From Saprospiraceae bacterium (lineage in GTDB: Bacteria; Bacteroidota; Bacteroidia; Chitinophagales; Saprospiraceae), in NCBI GenBank assembly GCA_019187365.1, contig JABARE010000001.1, positions 372,001 to 436,000 on the forward strand: 64,000 bases of DNA, written 5' to 3'. The notes under the pieces were generated by a model. The model saw only the letters and a program-made list of their open reading frames with translations, did no database searches and was not told the origin of the DNA. This document shows, one piece after another, positions 26,280 through 34,082 of the stretch (position 1 is the first letter of the stretch; each line of letters opens with the position of its first letter). The position numbers and the translations under genes are program-made.

Positions 26280-26527
26280 GGACCATCGGTCAAATTCCAC
26301 ACGCCTGGTTTCGAATTACCGCATTTCAGTCCAACAATAAGTTCATTCTGAAGATTGAGGCGGGTCCCTTTGAACAGCATTATAAATTTCTGGAGTCGGA
26401 TCAATTGAGGTCTTTTGATGACCTGGCCGCGCTGGTAACGGTGGATTTTCTGGATAGGGTTAAAACAATTTTTGATGATATGAACCGTGCATATCGCAGC
26501 ATCCTCTTCCCTGAAAAACCCGCTTAG
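26276..26527 (+). CDS. Small conserved hypothetical protein
   Basis: 83 residues, no signal peptide or membrane segment. A beta-rich N-terminal half (KFILKIEAGPFEQHYKFLES) is followed by a helix (DRVKTIFDDMNRAYRSIL). It starts in an ATGA overlap with the DUF2520 gene, which supports translation. Comparable short proteins exist in other Bacteroidota, without assigned function. Confidence 0.7.
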   Translation: MRTIGQIPHAWFRITAFQSNNKFILKIEAGPFEQHYKFLESDQLRSFDDLAALVTVDFLDRVKTIFDDMNRAYRSILFPEKPA

Positions 26528-26553
26528 ACTAAAATGCTCCGGGCAGAAACAGA

Positions 26554-26581
26554 AAAGTCCTGCCGGTTTGGCAAGGACTTT
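26554..26581 (-). terminator. Rho-independent terminator of tmRNA
   Basis: AAAGTCC-TGCC (26554-26564) pairs with GGCAAGGACTTT (26570-26581), one bulged base, 5-base loop. On the minus strand the stem runs directly into TTTTCTGTTTCT, 6 bases after the tmRNA 3' end. Confidence 0.75.
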
Positions 26582-26587
26582 CAGAAG

Positions 26588-26950
26588 TGGAGTTGGCGGG
26601 AGTCGAACCCGCGTCCAGCGAAAGAAAAAGCAGGTTTTCTACATGCTTAGTTTCCCATTGAATTTTCGGCGACCAGTGAGCTAGGAAAACGAGCTAATGG
26701 ACGCTTATTCCGAAAATCTCGCCCCAACGTCCGGAATCCGCCAGAGCCAGCCTGCAGTTTTGATGCGCCTTAGAGACCTTACCAGGCTCCGGGTCTCAGG
26801 CACAGTTGCGTACTAATTCTCTGAATTAGGCAGCAACGGCAAAAGAAGTATTGCCATTTGTGGTTCGATAACCGTTTTTTACGTAGCGTGCTATCATCCT
26901 ACGGCATGCTTGCCGACCCTTTGCATTTCCTGTCGATTCCAATCAACCCC
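26588..26950 (-). ncRNA. ssrA: Transfer-messenger RNA (tmRNA)
   Basis: About 363 bases. The 5' end GGGGTTGATTGGAATCGACA and the 3' end GGGTTCGACTCCCGCCAACT form the tRNA-Ala-like domain. CCA is not encoded (the genome reads CTT after the discriminator A). The tag reading frame at 26855-26826 is GGC AAT ACT TCT TTT GCC GTT GCT GCC TAA, giving the degradation tag GNTSFAVAA. tmRNA with SmpB rescues stalled ribosomes and marks the unfinished protein for proteolysis. End coordinates are estimated from the acceptor stem. Confidence 0.95.
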
Positions 26951-27063
26951 AATTTTATGTTACGGTCGATCAGCGGTTTTGCTGTTCGTCAAGTAAAAGC
27001 CTTTGCGCATTCGCAATTGCGTAATAGGGATAACATGAAGGAGGCATCAAAGGTTCCCCGGCT

Positions 27064-28029
27064 TTAGAAATAGCCGGCCAAATTGCGGGATAGACGAGCT
27101 TCCGCGGGTTCGGCAGGTGGTGGTGCAAAAGACTTCCCGGTGATGCGCTCGTACAATTCCAGGTAACGCTCGGCAACCATCCAAACCATAGCATCCGGCA
27201 TCACCGGCATTTGCTGGCCTGAAAGTCCCTGAAACCCTTTAGACATGAGCCACTCGCGTACGAACTCCTTTGACAATTGCCTTTGTGGCAGTCCCTCAGT
27301 AAGAAGTTGCTCGTAGGGATCCTTCTCAAAGTACCTCGAGCTGTCAGGAGTATGTATCTCGTCCATGAGCATAAGCTCATTTCCACGCAAGCCAAATTCG
27401 TATTTGGTATCGACGAGCAGCAGCCCCTGCCCGGATGCCCACTGGCTGCCATACTCAAACAATCTGAGAGCGACTTCGCACATATCGTCGAGTAGAGAAA
27501 CGTTCATTCCCCGAGCCTTTCGAAGCTCCTCGAGAGATACATCCTGATCGTGACCAGCATCCGCCTTGGTAGTAGGTGTAATGATGGGCTTTTCAAAAGC
27601 CTGGTTCTGGACCATTCCATCAGGGAGCCTGACCCCACATATTACCCGCTGGCCGCCAGAATAAAGTCTCCAGGCGTGTCCAGCCAGATAAGCCCTTACG
27701 ACCATCTCAATTTTAATGGGTTGGCACTTCCAGCCGACCGCAACATTCGGGTCAGGCATTTCGATCAGCCAGTTTGGGACAATGCTTCTCGTTTGGTCGA
27801 GAAACATACCAGCTATCTGATTCAGAACCTGACCTTTATAGGGAATTGGGCGGGGTAAAACGTGGTCAAAAGCCGAGATGCGATCCGTAGTGATCACAAT
27901 CAGGCGATCGCCAATGTCGTAGACATCGCGCACCTTGCCCTGGTACTTTCCAAATTGGGATTTAAACTGAAAATTGGTATGGCATACGCAATATGCTTCG
28001 GGTCGCTGTTCAACAGGTAGGCGCTTCAC
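27064..28029 (-). CDS. purC: Phosphoribosylaminoimidazole-succinocarboxamide synthase
   Basis: 321 residues, the long form of SAICAR synthetase. Conserved motifs include YQGKVRDVYDIGDRLIVI, TTDRISAFDHVLPRPIPYKG, IEMVVRAYLAGHAWRLY and LLVDTKYEFGLRGNELMLMDE. It joins aspartate to CAIR in the eighth step of purine synthesis, in the cytoplasm. It lies 21 bases after the Nudix-like gene on the same strand and is probably co-transcribed with it. PurL of the same pathway is at 53.9-56.2 kb. Confidence 0.96.
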   Translation of the reverse strand: MKRLPVEQRPEAYCVCHTNFQFKSQFGKYQGKVRDVYDIGDRLIVITTDRISAFDHVLPRPIPYKGQVLNQIAGMFLDQTRSIVPNWLIEMPDPNVAVGWKCQPIKIEMVVRAYLAGHAWRLYSGGQRVICGVRLPDGMVQNQAFEKPIITPTTKADAGHDQDVSLEELRKARGMNVSLLDDMCEVALRLFEYGSQWASGQGLLLVDTKYEFGLRGNELMLMDEIHTPDSSRYFEKDPYEQLLTEGLPQRQLSKEFVREWLMSKGFQGLSGQQMPVMPDAMVWMVAERYLELYERITGKSFAPPPAEPAEARLSRNLAGYF

Positions 28030-28050
28030 AAGTGCAGACGAGCAGTGCGG

Positions 28051-28461
28051 CTAAAGGTTTTTCAAGGTATTGCGGTCGAGAATGATTTCCTTCAACTCCT
28101 TCAAAAGGGCATATTCCTGGGGCATTAGCTTTTTGATGGCCTCTTTGGCCAGTACATAGGCAGAACCCTCCAGATCTGGCCATTTGGATGCGACCGCTTC
28201 GGTTACCAGTTCAATGTCGCTTTGCAACATTTTGCGCACCCTGGGCAGATCGTGCCAGTCCGCCTCAATGGCAAATGCCTGCACCCCACCCTCATCAGCC
28301 GTCCCCAACTCAATCATTGGATTGACATGTTGTTCTTCGACCAACCTGGCCTGGTAAAGTGCCCAAAACTCATCGCGGTCGGCGGATTTGTGCATCAGGA
28401 CCTCCAGGCCCTTTTCATGGATCCTGTAAACGATGCATCGAATTTGATTCCTTACAGTCAT
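28051..28461 (-). CDS. Conserved hypothetical, Nudix-fold-like without Nudix box
   Basis: 136 residues. The first strands (QIRCIVYRIHEKGLEVLMHK) look like the start of a Nudix domain, but the catalytic Nudix box (GX5EX7REUXEEXGU) is absent; the corresponding region reads MIELGTADEGGVQAFAIEAD. The second half is helical (SAYVLAKEAIKKLMPQEYAL). It precedes purC by 21 bases on the same strand. It could be a non-catalytic ligand-binding relative. Function unknown. Confidence 0.65.
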   Translation of the reverse strand: MTVRNQIRCIVYRIHEKGLEVLMHKSADRDEFWALYQARLVEEQHVNPMIELGTADEGGVQAFAIEADWHDLPRVRKMLQSDIELVTEAVASKWPDLEGSAYVLAKEAIKKLMPQEYALLKELKEIILDRNTLKNL

Positions 28462-28644
28462 TCGCGGGACAAATTAGCCAATGTTATCTATATACGTGCA
28501 ATAGAACAAATTAATTATGCGTGGGTTGCAACATGCACTAAAAACCTTTTCAAAGGGTAAGGAAGGATGTCTGGCGCTCTTTCTGGCATAAAACGAGGCT
28601 CAAAAGTGGTAAAACGGTGTGCACTTCCCACCCGGGAACAAGCT

Positions 28645-29511
28645 TCAGCGCAAATTCGGGTGAATTTTAAAACGGTGGAAAAACCGCCGCATCCGTCTGA
28701 CGGCATGGTCGCGAATTTGCCGGATTCGTTCTACCGACAATTCAAGCTGACCGGATAGCTCCTCAACGCTAATCACCGACTGTCCATTGAGTCCGAACAG
28801 CTTGGTGAGCACTTCTCTCTCCCTGGGGGACAAGTGGAGTAAACCCTGGTTGATTTCCTGCTTTTCTGACAGATCCAACAGGCCTTCATCCGGTGCATGC
28901 ACCGACTCGTCGCCCATTAGGCTAAGCATGCTGTAGGCTCCTTCTTCGCTATCAACGGGAGCATCCAGTGACAGGGGCTTATTGTTGGCCTGAATGAGCA
29001 GGTAAACATCTTCGGGTTTCATGTCAAAAAGTTCCGAAAGCTCCTCCGGGCTGGGTTCCCGCTCGTATTGCTGAAGAAAAACCTGGTAAGTGTCTACAAT
29101 CTGCTTTTGGCTGTGAAACTTATTGTAGGGCAGCCTGATCATTCTCGAGTTTTCGATGATCGCAGTCAGGATCGCCTGCCGGATCCACCAAACGGCAAAG
29201 GTGATGAACTTAAATCCTTTGGTCTCGTCAAATCTACGTGCGGCTTTGAGCAGCCCGACATTGCCCTCATTGATCAAGTCATTGAGTGATAAGCCATTAT
29301 TTGAATACTGCTTTGCAACCGAGACGACGAATCTCAGGTTGGCCCTGACCAGCTCGTCCAAAGCCCCGTCATCGCCTGCCTTGATGCGCTTGGCCAGTTC
29401 GACCTCCTTTTCTGCTCCGATGGTATCGAGTTTGGCAATGTCTACGAGGTATTTTTCGAGCGCCTGACTCTCTCTTGAGGTGATCCGTTGTGTAATTTTA
29501 AGTTGGCGCAT
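28645..29511 (-). CDS. Primary-type sigma-70 factor, divergent
   Basis: ATG at 29511 gives 288 residues starting MRQLKITQRITSRESQALEK, the characteristic start of Bacteroidota primary sigma factors, which lack region 1.1. The frame extends 31 residues upstream, but that stretch is not sigma-like. Region 2 is well kept (DLINEGNVGLLKAARRFDET; FITFAVWWIRQAIL). The segment after it (IIENSRMIRLPYNKFHSQKQ) and region 4.2 (ISVEELSGQLELSVERIRQI; RDHAVRRMRRFFHRF) differ at many positions from the usual housekeeping sequence (LxxSRIVRLPLN; TLEEIGERFxLTRERVRQIKEKAIRRLR). The C-terminus HPNLR also replaces the usual LRxYLG. It may be a second, specialised sigma rather than the housekeeping one. Confidence 0.88.
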   Translation of the reverse strand: MRQLKITQRITSRESQALEKYLVDIAKLDTIGAEKEVELAKRIKAGDDGALDELVRANLRFVVSVAKQYSNNGLSLNDLINEGNVGLLKAARRFDETKGFKFITFAVWWIRQAILTAIIENSRMIRLPYNKFHSQKQIVDTYQVFLQQYEREPSPEELSELFDMKPEDVYLLIQANNKPLSLDAPVDSEEGAYSMLSLMGDESVHAPDEGLLDLSEKQEINQGLLHLSPREREVLTKLFGLNGQSVISVEELSGQLELSVERIRQIRDHAVRRMRRFFHRFKIHPNLR

Positions 29512-29646
29512 GCAGAATGATCCTATACAATCAATTGAAAAACTTCCGAAAAAGTTTCCTGGAGCGACAAATTGAGAGGGAGGCTCAAGCTGAACCGGGC
29601 TCATAGGGCAATGGCTGCCGAAGAAATTCCAAATTACTGCTGTTCA

Positions 29647-29673
29647 AGCCCAAATCTCAAGCATGAGTGGGCT
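29647..29673 (-). terminator. Stem-loop downstream of pnp
   Basis: AGCCCA (29647-29652) pairs with TGGGCT (29668-29673), with an inner CTCA/TGAG stem and a 3-base bulge. It lies 43 bases past the pnp stop in the gap before the sigma gene. There is no T tract, so it is at most a 3'-end processing or weak termination structure. Confidence 0.35.
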
Positions 29674-29715
29674 TTGAAGGTGGTCAGGTTGCAGGTCGAG
29701 GGGATGGTCCCAGCG

Positions 29716-31851
29716 TCAGGATTGCTCCTTTTTGGACATCAGTGCTTTGCGCGACAGACGAAGCTTACCTGTTTTGGGATCCAGTCCGATGAGTTTGACT
29801 GTGACCGGGTCTCCGACTTTGAAAACATCCTCTACGTTGTCAATCCTGGAGTGAGAAATCTCACTGACGTGGAGCAGACCGGATTTGTTTCGAAAATCCA
29901 CAAAAACGCCGAAAGGAAAGATCGAAACGACTTTACCATCATACACATCGCCCACCTGTGGAACAAAGGTGATGGCTTCGATCATTGCCACCGCGGCGTC
30001 CAGACCGGTTTTGTCGGGTCCAAAAATGTTTATGATGCCCTTGTCACCGACTTCTTCGATGTTGATCTTGGTTCCCGTTTTTGCCTGCATCTCCTGGATC
30101 ACTTTTCCACCGGGTCCGATGACCCCACCGATGAAACTCTTTTCGATCACCATTTCAACGATGCGCGGAGCATGAGGTTTCAGATCCGGGTTAGATACTT
30201 CGATGGATTCGGCCATCCGGTCGAGGATGTGCAGTCTGCCCTCTTTGGCCTGCATGAGCGCCGATTCGAGCAATTCATAAGACAGACCGTCGATCTTCAT
30301 ATCCATTTGGGTACCGCAAATTCCTTTGCGCGTGCCCGTAATCTTGAAATCCATGTCTCCCAAGGCGTCCTCGTCACCCAGAATATCAGACAGTACGATT
30401 GTTTTGCCTCCTTCCGAGATCAAGCCCATGGCAATTCCCGAAACAGCAGCTTTTACAGGCACCCCTGCGTCCATCAAGGCCAAAGAGGTAGCGCAAACGG
30501 TAGCCATGGATGAGGAACCATTGGATTCGAGGATATCAGAAACCACCCGAATGGTGTAGGGAAATTCTTTTGAAAGTACTTTGCGAATGGAGCGGGCAGC
30601 AAGGTTGGCATGACCAACTTCCCTTCTGCCGGGACCGCGCTGAGGCTTCACTTCACCGACTGAAAATCCCGGGAAGTTATAATGGAGGATGAACTTCTCA
30701 TTGTAGTACTCCAGGGCATTGTCAATCAGCAATTCGTCGTCTTTGGTTCCAAGAGTTACAGAAGTGAGCGATTGCGTCTCCCCACGATTAAAGATTGCTG
30801 AGCCATGTGCGGCAGGCAGGTACTCGATCTCCGTCCAAATGGGACGAATTTCACGGCCCGAACGGCCGTCGAGTCGTTTACCGGTCTCCAGCATGAATGC
30901 GCGGACCAGTTTCTTTTTGAGTTTATCGAAGTAATCCTTGATCTTGCCCGTGTTCTCTTCGAGGTATTCTTCTCCCTTTTCCTGTTCGATCCGCTCGATA
31001 AAATCCGCCAGCACCTTGTCAAAAGCCTTTTTTCGCTCCGTCTTGTTAAGGGCCATACCGGATATTTCATTGACCCTGGCTGAAGCAAATACCTCCAGGC
31101 CTGTTTGAAGTTCCTGGTCAATTTCTACCGCGGGAACCTCGCGTTTGTTTGCAACCGCTTCTCCGAGCTGGGCAGCCAGGGCGAGCTGAGCCTGGATTTG
31201 AACTTTGATGGCATCGTGGCCAATCCGGATGGCCTCGATGAGGTCCGCTTCGTCACATTCCCGGCCTTCTCCTTCGACCATCATCAGGTTATCAAATGTT
31301 GCCGCGATGATGAGGTCAACTTCGGCATTTGCCAGTGCAGTGCGCTCGGGATTAACGACAAATGCGCCATCGATTTTTGCAACGCGGACTTCTGACATAG
31401 GCCCCTGCCACGGAATGTTGGAACAAGCCAAAGCGGTCGATGCGGCCAAACCGGCCAGGGCATCCGGCATGGTCTCGCCATCTCCTGAAATGAGGTTGAT
31501 GATGATTTGGGTTTCGTACCGGTAACTTTCGTCAAACAGCGGACGAATTGCGCGGTCAACGAGTCTGCAAATCAATACTTCGTAATCGGAAAGTTTGGCT
31601 TCCCTGCGAAAGAAATTGCCCGGAATTTTTCCAAACGAAGCAAACCGCTCCTGGTAATCAACTGAAAGAGGAAAGAAGGATAGTCCTTCCCTCTTCTCCT
31701 CGCTCGACACGACACTCGCAAACAACATGGTTTTGCCCATGCGCACAACGGCCGAACCATGAGCCTGAGTACCCAACTTTCCAGTCTCGAGAGTGACTTC
31801 ACGCCCATCTGGAAGATTAAAGGTTGTGGAGAATGGCGTTTTTAAACCCAT
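29716..31851 (-). CDS. pnp: Polyribonucleotide nucleotidyltransferase (PNPase)
   Basis: 711 residues with the complete PNPase order: first RNase PH domain (LETGKLGTQAHGSAVVRMG), helical linker, second catalytic RNase PH domain (FNRGETQSLTSVTLGT; SDILGDEDALGDMDFKITGT with the metal-binding Asp residues), KH domain (IGGVIGPGGKVIQEMQ variant FIGGVIGPGGKVIQ) and C-terminal S1 domain (GDVYDGKVVSIFPFGVFVDF). It degrades RNA 3' to 5' using phosphate. It follows rpsO by 101 bases, the same order as in many bacteria, with a stem-loop region between them. Confidence 0.97.
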   Translation of the reverse strand: MGLKTPFSTTFNLPDGREVTLETGKLGTQAHGSAVVRMGKTMLFASVVSSEEKREGLSFFPLSVDYQERFASFGKIPGNFFRREAKLSDYEVLICRLVDRAIRPLFDESYRYETQIIINLISGDGETMPDALAGLAASTALACSNIPWQGPMSEVRVAKIDGAFVVNPERTALANAEVDLIIAATFDNLMMVEGEGRECDEADLIEAIRIGHDAIKVQIQAQLALAAQLGEAVANKREVPAVEIDQELQTGLEVFASARVNEISGMALNKTERKKAFDKVLADFIERIEQEKGEEYLEENTGKIKDYFDKLKKKLVRAFMLETGKRLDGRSGREIRPIWTEIEYLPAAHGSAIFNRGETQSLTSVTLGTKDDELLIDNALEYYNEKFILHYNFPGFSVGEVKPQRGPGRREVGHANLAARSIRKVLSKEFPYTIRVVSDILESNGSSSMATVCATSLALMDAGVPVKAAVSGIAMGLISEGGKTIVLSDILGDEDALGDMDFKITGTRKGICGTQMDMKIDGLSYELLESALMQAKEGRLHILDRMAESIEVSNPDLKPHAPRIVEMVIEKSFIGGVIGPGGKVIQEMQAKTGTKINIEEVGDKGIINIFGPDKTGLDAAVAMIEAITFVPQVGDVYDGKVVSIFPFGVFVDFRNKSGLLHVSEISHSRIDNVEDVFKVGDPVTVKLIGLDPKTGKLRLSRKALMSKKEQS

Positions 31852-31880
31852 ACTATTTTAACTTAAACATTAACCAAAGA

Positions 31881-31912
31881 ATGGCTTCCGGCAAAAGCCA
31901 TAAATTATGGCT
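31881..31912 (-). promoter_or_regulatory. Overlapping stem-loops in the rpsO-pnp intergenic region
   Basis: Two mutually exclusive hairpins share the middle arm: ATGGCTT (31881-31887) with AAGCCAT (31895-31901), and the near-perfect palindrome AGCCATAAATTATGGCT at 31896-31912 (8-bp stem). They lie 30 bases upstream of the pnp start in the transcript. In other bacteria this interval holds RNase III cleavage and PNPase autocontrol sites; a similar role here is inferred. Confidence 0.5.
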
Positions 31913-31952
31913 GCTACCGAAAAACAATTACCAACATGCGGGATCCCCATTG

Positions 31953-32228
31953 CTACTTCCTGAGTCCAAGCTGCTCGAGTACTGCCTTGTAACGACCCAG
32001 GTCCTTGTGGTGGAGGTAATTCAGGAGTTGTTTGCGCTTGCCAACCAGTTGCAACAGCGCACGGCGACAGGAATGGTCTTTGCGGTTGGTTTGCAGGTGT
32101 TCCGACAAGCCCTTGATCCGGGCGGTAAACAGTGCAATCTGGCCTTCCGTACTGCCTGTATTGGCCTCGGAACCACCGAATTGCTTAAAAATATCAGCTC
32201 TTTGTTCTTTTGATGGAGAATTGCTCAT
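31953..32228 (-). CDS. rpsO: 30S ribosomal protein S15
   Basis: ATG at 32228 gives 91 residues starting MSNSPSKEQRADIFKQFG. It contains the S15 features TGSTEGQIALFTARI, LSEHLQTNRKDHSCRRALL and LVGKRKQLLNYLHHKD. S15 binds 16S rRNA early in 30S assembly. An eight-residue upstream extension in the same frame is not S15-like and was dropped. It has its own promoter box and a leader of about 50 bases, which is where S15 often controls its own translation. Confidence 0.97.
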   Translation of the reverse strand: MSNSPSKEQRADIFKQFGGSEANTGSTEGQIALFTARIKGLSEHLQTNRKDHSCRRALLQLVGKRKQLLNYLHHKDLGRYKAVLEQLGLRK

Positions 32229-32282
32229 AAAACAATTAAAAATAATTACCAAATGAAATCGCGAAGATTTTTATTAGCGGTG

Positions 32283-32290
32283 CAAAGATA
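32283..32290 (-). promoter_or_regulatory. -7 promoter box for rpsO-pnp
   Basis: Minus strand TATCTTTG, a full TAnnTTTG match, 54 bases upstream of the rpsO ATG, leaving an AT-rich leader of about 48 bases. Confidence 0.6.
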
Positions 32291-32388
32291 TAGTATTTCG
32301 CGAATTCGACAGGAATAATTCAAGACAAGGTAAAAGGGTGCAACAATTAATATATTATTACTTTAATATATTCTTATATTATTGACAT

Positions 32389-33156
32389 TCAATGCTTTTC
32401 ACCATTTTTAGCTTTTTGCCACAGCTTTTCCATTTCATCGATTCCAAGTTCGCTAAGCGGTTGGTCTGCATTAGCCTCCATATAATTCAGGCGGCTTCGG
32501 AATTTGGCATTTGCCTTGTTGAGGGCGGAATCGGCGTCTAATCCCAAAAATCTGGCATAGTTGACCATTGCAAAAAGGAGGTCACCGAACTCTTCCTGGA
32601 TGCCGGACTGGATTCCGCTCTGGATGGCAGCTTCGAGTTCGCCTAGTTCTTCGTGTATTTTATCCAGGACCTGGCTGGGATGTTCCCAGTCAAATCCGAC
32701 TTGTCGCGCCTTATCCTGCATGCGCATGGCTTTCAGGAGTGAAGGGAGGGAGTCTGGCACTCCGTCAAGCAATCCCCTTTTCTTTTCGGCAAGCTTTAGT
32801 TTCTCCCAGTTCCGTTTTACCGCATCGGCGTCATCGAGGTTCAGGTCTGCATAGATGTGTGGATGGCGGCGCACCAGTTTTTCACAAAGCGCCTCCATCA
32901 CTTCCTTCATCCCAAAGCCAAATTGTTCTCTTGTAAGGCGCGCATAGAAGACGATATGCAGCAAGACGTCTCCCAGCTCTTCTTTTATAGGACCCGGCTG
33001 GCCCTGCTCGATGGCTTCCAGCATTTCATAGCATTCTTCAAGGGTCAGCGGTCTTAGGCTTTCAAAATTTTGCTTGTTGTCCCAGGGACATTTCTCTCGC
33101 AGATCATCCATGATGGACAGAAGTCGCAGAAAGCCGGCAGCGGTAGCATCCATCAT
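32389..33156 (-). CDS. mazG: Nucleoside triphosphate pyrophosphohydrolase MazG
   Basis: 255 residues with two MazG helical domains, as in E. coli MazG. Domain one has CPWDNKQNFESLRPLTLEE, EMLEAIEQGQPGPIKEELGD and metal-binding Glu/Asp residues. Domain two has KIHEELGELEAAIQ and QEEFGDLLFAMVNYARFL. The enzyme hydrolyses NTPs and dNTPs to the monophosphate and removes non-canonical or excess nucleotides. Between the metal-binding parts of domain two a short tandem IQSGIQSGIQ is present, probably a four-residue duplication in the loop. It overlaps ribA by 4 bases (ATGA), showing coupling. Confidence 0.95.
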   Translation of the reverse strand: MMDATAAGFLRLLSIMDDLREKCPWDNKQNFESLRPLTLEECYEMLEAIEQGQPGPIKEELGDVLLHIVFYARLTREQFGFGMKEVMEALCEKLVRRHPHIYADLNLDDADAVKRNWEKLKLAEKKRGLLDGVPDSLPSLLKAMRMQDKARQVGFDWEHPSQVLDKIHEELGELEAAIQSGIQSGIQEEFGDLLFAMVNYARFLGLDADSALNKANAKFRSRLNYMEANADQPLSELGIDEMEKLWQKAKNGEKH

Positions 33157-33764
33157 TCGAAAGCAGGCAGGATATGGCCCAATTTATCCCGCTTGGTGGA
33201 GAGATAGTTGTCATTGTAGGGGTTTCTGCCAACGAGCAGTGGCAGGCGTTGTTCTACCGTGATGCCAGCCTGTTTCAAGGCCTCCACCTTGGCCGGATTG
33301 TTCGTCAGCAAACGCAAGGAAGCGATTCCAAAATGGCGCAAGATGCGCACAGCGGCAGTGTAGTCCCTCAGATCCGGTTCGAACCCAAGTTCTGCGTTCG
33401 CCTGAACGGTATCGAGCCCTGCGTCCTGATGGCGGTATGCCATGATTTTCGAATGGAAACCTATGCCGCGACCTTCCTGCCTGAGGTAGATCAGAAGCCC
33501 CCCGTCATGGCCAATCCGCTCAAGGGCCATCTCGAGTTGAGGACCACAATCGCAGCGCATGGACCCAAATACATCTCCTGTAAGGCATTCAGAATGAATG
33601 CGAACCAGGGGTGTTGCAGCCATCCCGGAATTCATAGCCAAAAGAGCCACATCCGGAGGTGCTTCCGGGCGACCCTCCACGGGAAAGCTGAAAATCTCAA
33701 AGGATCCCCTTTCGGTGGGCAATAAGGCAGACGTGGTTGAACGGTTCAACTCAGCTTCATTCAA
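33153..33764 (-). CDS. ribA: GTP cyclohydrolase II
   Basis: 203 residues, beginning at TTG (33764); no upstream in-frame ATG is visible. It has the zinc-binding CLTGDVFGSMRCDCGPQL, the GTP-site RQEGRGIGFHSK and the C-terminal LLTNNPAKVEAL, all diagnostic of RibA. It opens GTP to the pyrimidine that starts riboflavin synthesis. The usual fused partner RibB is missing, so this is a stand-alone RibA. mazG follows with a 4-base overlap. Confidence 0.93.
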   Translation of the reverse strand: MNEAELNRSTTSALLPTERGSFEIFSFPVEGRPEAPPDVALLAMNSGMAATPLVRIHSECLTGDVFGSMRCDCGPQLEMALERIGHDGGLLIYLRQEGRGIGFHSKIMAYRHQDAGLDTVQANAELGFEPDLRDYTAAVRILRHFGIASLRLLTNNPAKVEALKQAGITVEQRLPLLVGRNPYNDNYLSTKRDKLGHILPAFE

Positions 33765-34082
33765 TAAAACTCAAAACAACGGTTCCTGGGCAATGGTTGA
33801 GTTGAGTTTTGGTTAAAAGGCACCTACTCAGATCCTTCTTGCGGAGGATCCCCTGTTGTGCCAAAACATGACGGCAGCACTGAAACTCAGTACAGCCGAG
33901 GCAACACAAAGGAAAAACATGGCGGCTTCAGTCTTAGGTTTTGCTTGAATTCGGGCGCAATATCCGAAATATGAAATAACTCAATTCATAGCCGCCCACC
34001 TTTTGAAATATTTTTTTTCGATGAATGTGTTAGGCCATGAGCCTGTCGCCCATCCTGCTGAAACGACCGGGAAGGAGAAGTT
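33765..34082. other. 318-base gap between ribA and smc
   Basis: No established gene. It holds a candidate small minus-strand ORF (33828-33920) and a hairpin GATCCT/AGGATC at 33831-33850 that overlaps the end of that ORF. The rest shows no RNA gene pattern I recognise. Confidence 0.4.
33828..33920 (-). CDS. Candidate 30-residue membrane microprotein
   Basis: ATG at 33920 opens a 30-codon frame ending TGA at 33828. The first 20 residues, MFFLCVASAVLSFSAAVMFW, form a plausible single membrane helix, followed by a positively charged tail (HNRGSSARRI). The frame stays open 20 codons further upstream with soluble-looking residues (SYFGYCARIQAKPKTEAA), until a TGA that sits two codons after another ATG at 33989. 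It could be a small membrane protein, a remnant of a slightly longer gene broken by that stop codon, or chance. Confidence 0.3.
   Translation of the reverse strand: MFFLCVASAVLSFSAAVMFWHNRGSSARRI

Noticed and set aside
28541..28562. CCTT/AAGG stem with T run after the sigma gene as terminator
   Set aside because: Stem of only four secure pairs; could be chance in AT-rich DNA.
28462..28644. Search for tRNA or other RNA genes in intergenic gaps
   Set aside because: No T-loop/acceptor pattern apart from tmRNA, and no rRNA-like, riboswitch or CRISPR repeat patterns were seen here or in other gaps.
29572..30513. 313-codon frame antisense to pnp
   Set aside because: Covers the conserved KH/S1 part of PNPase; composition (many His and Phe) is typical of a shadow frame.
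34050..34082. Possible SRP RNA tetraloop region (ACCGGGAAGGAG)
   Set aside because: Only partly similar to the conserved SRP RNA apical loop, and no flanking complementary arms were found.
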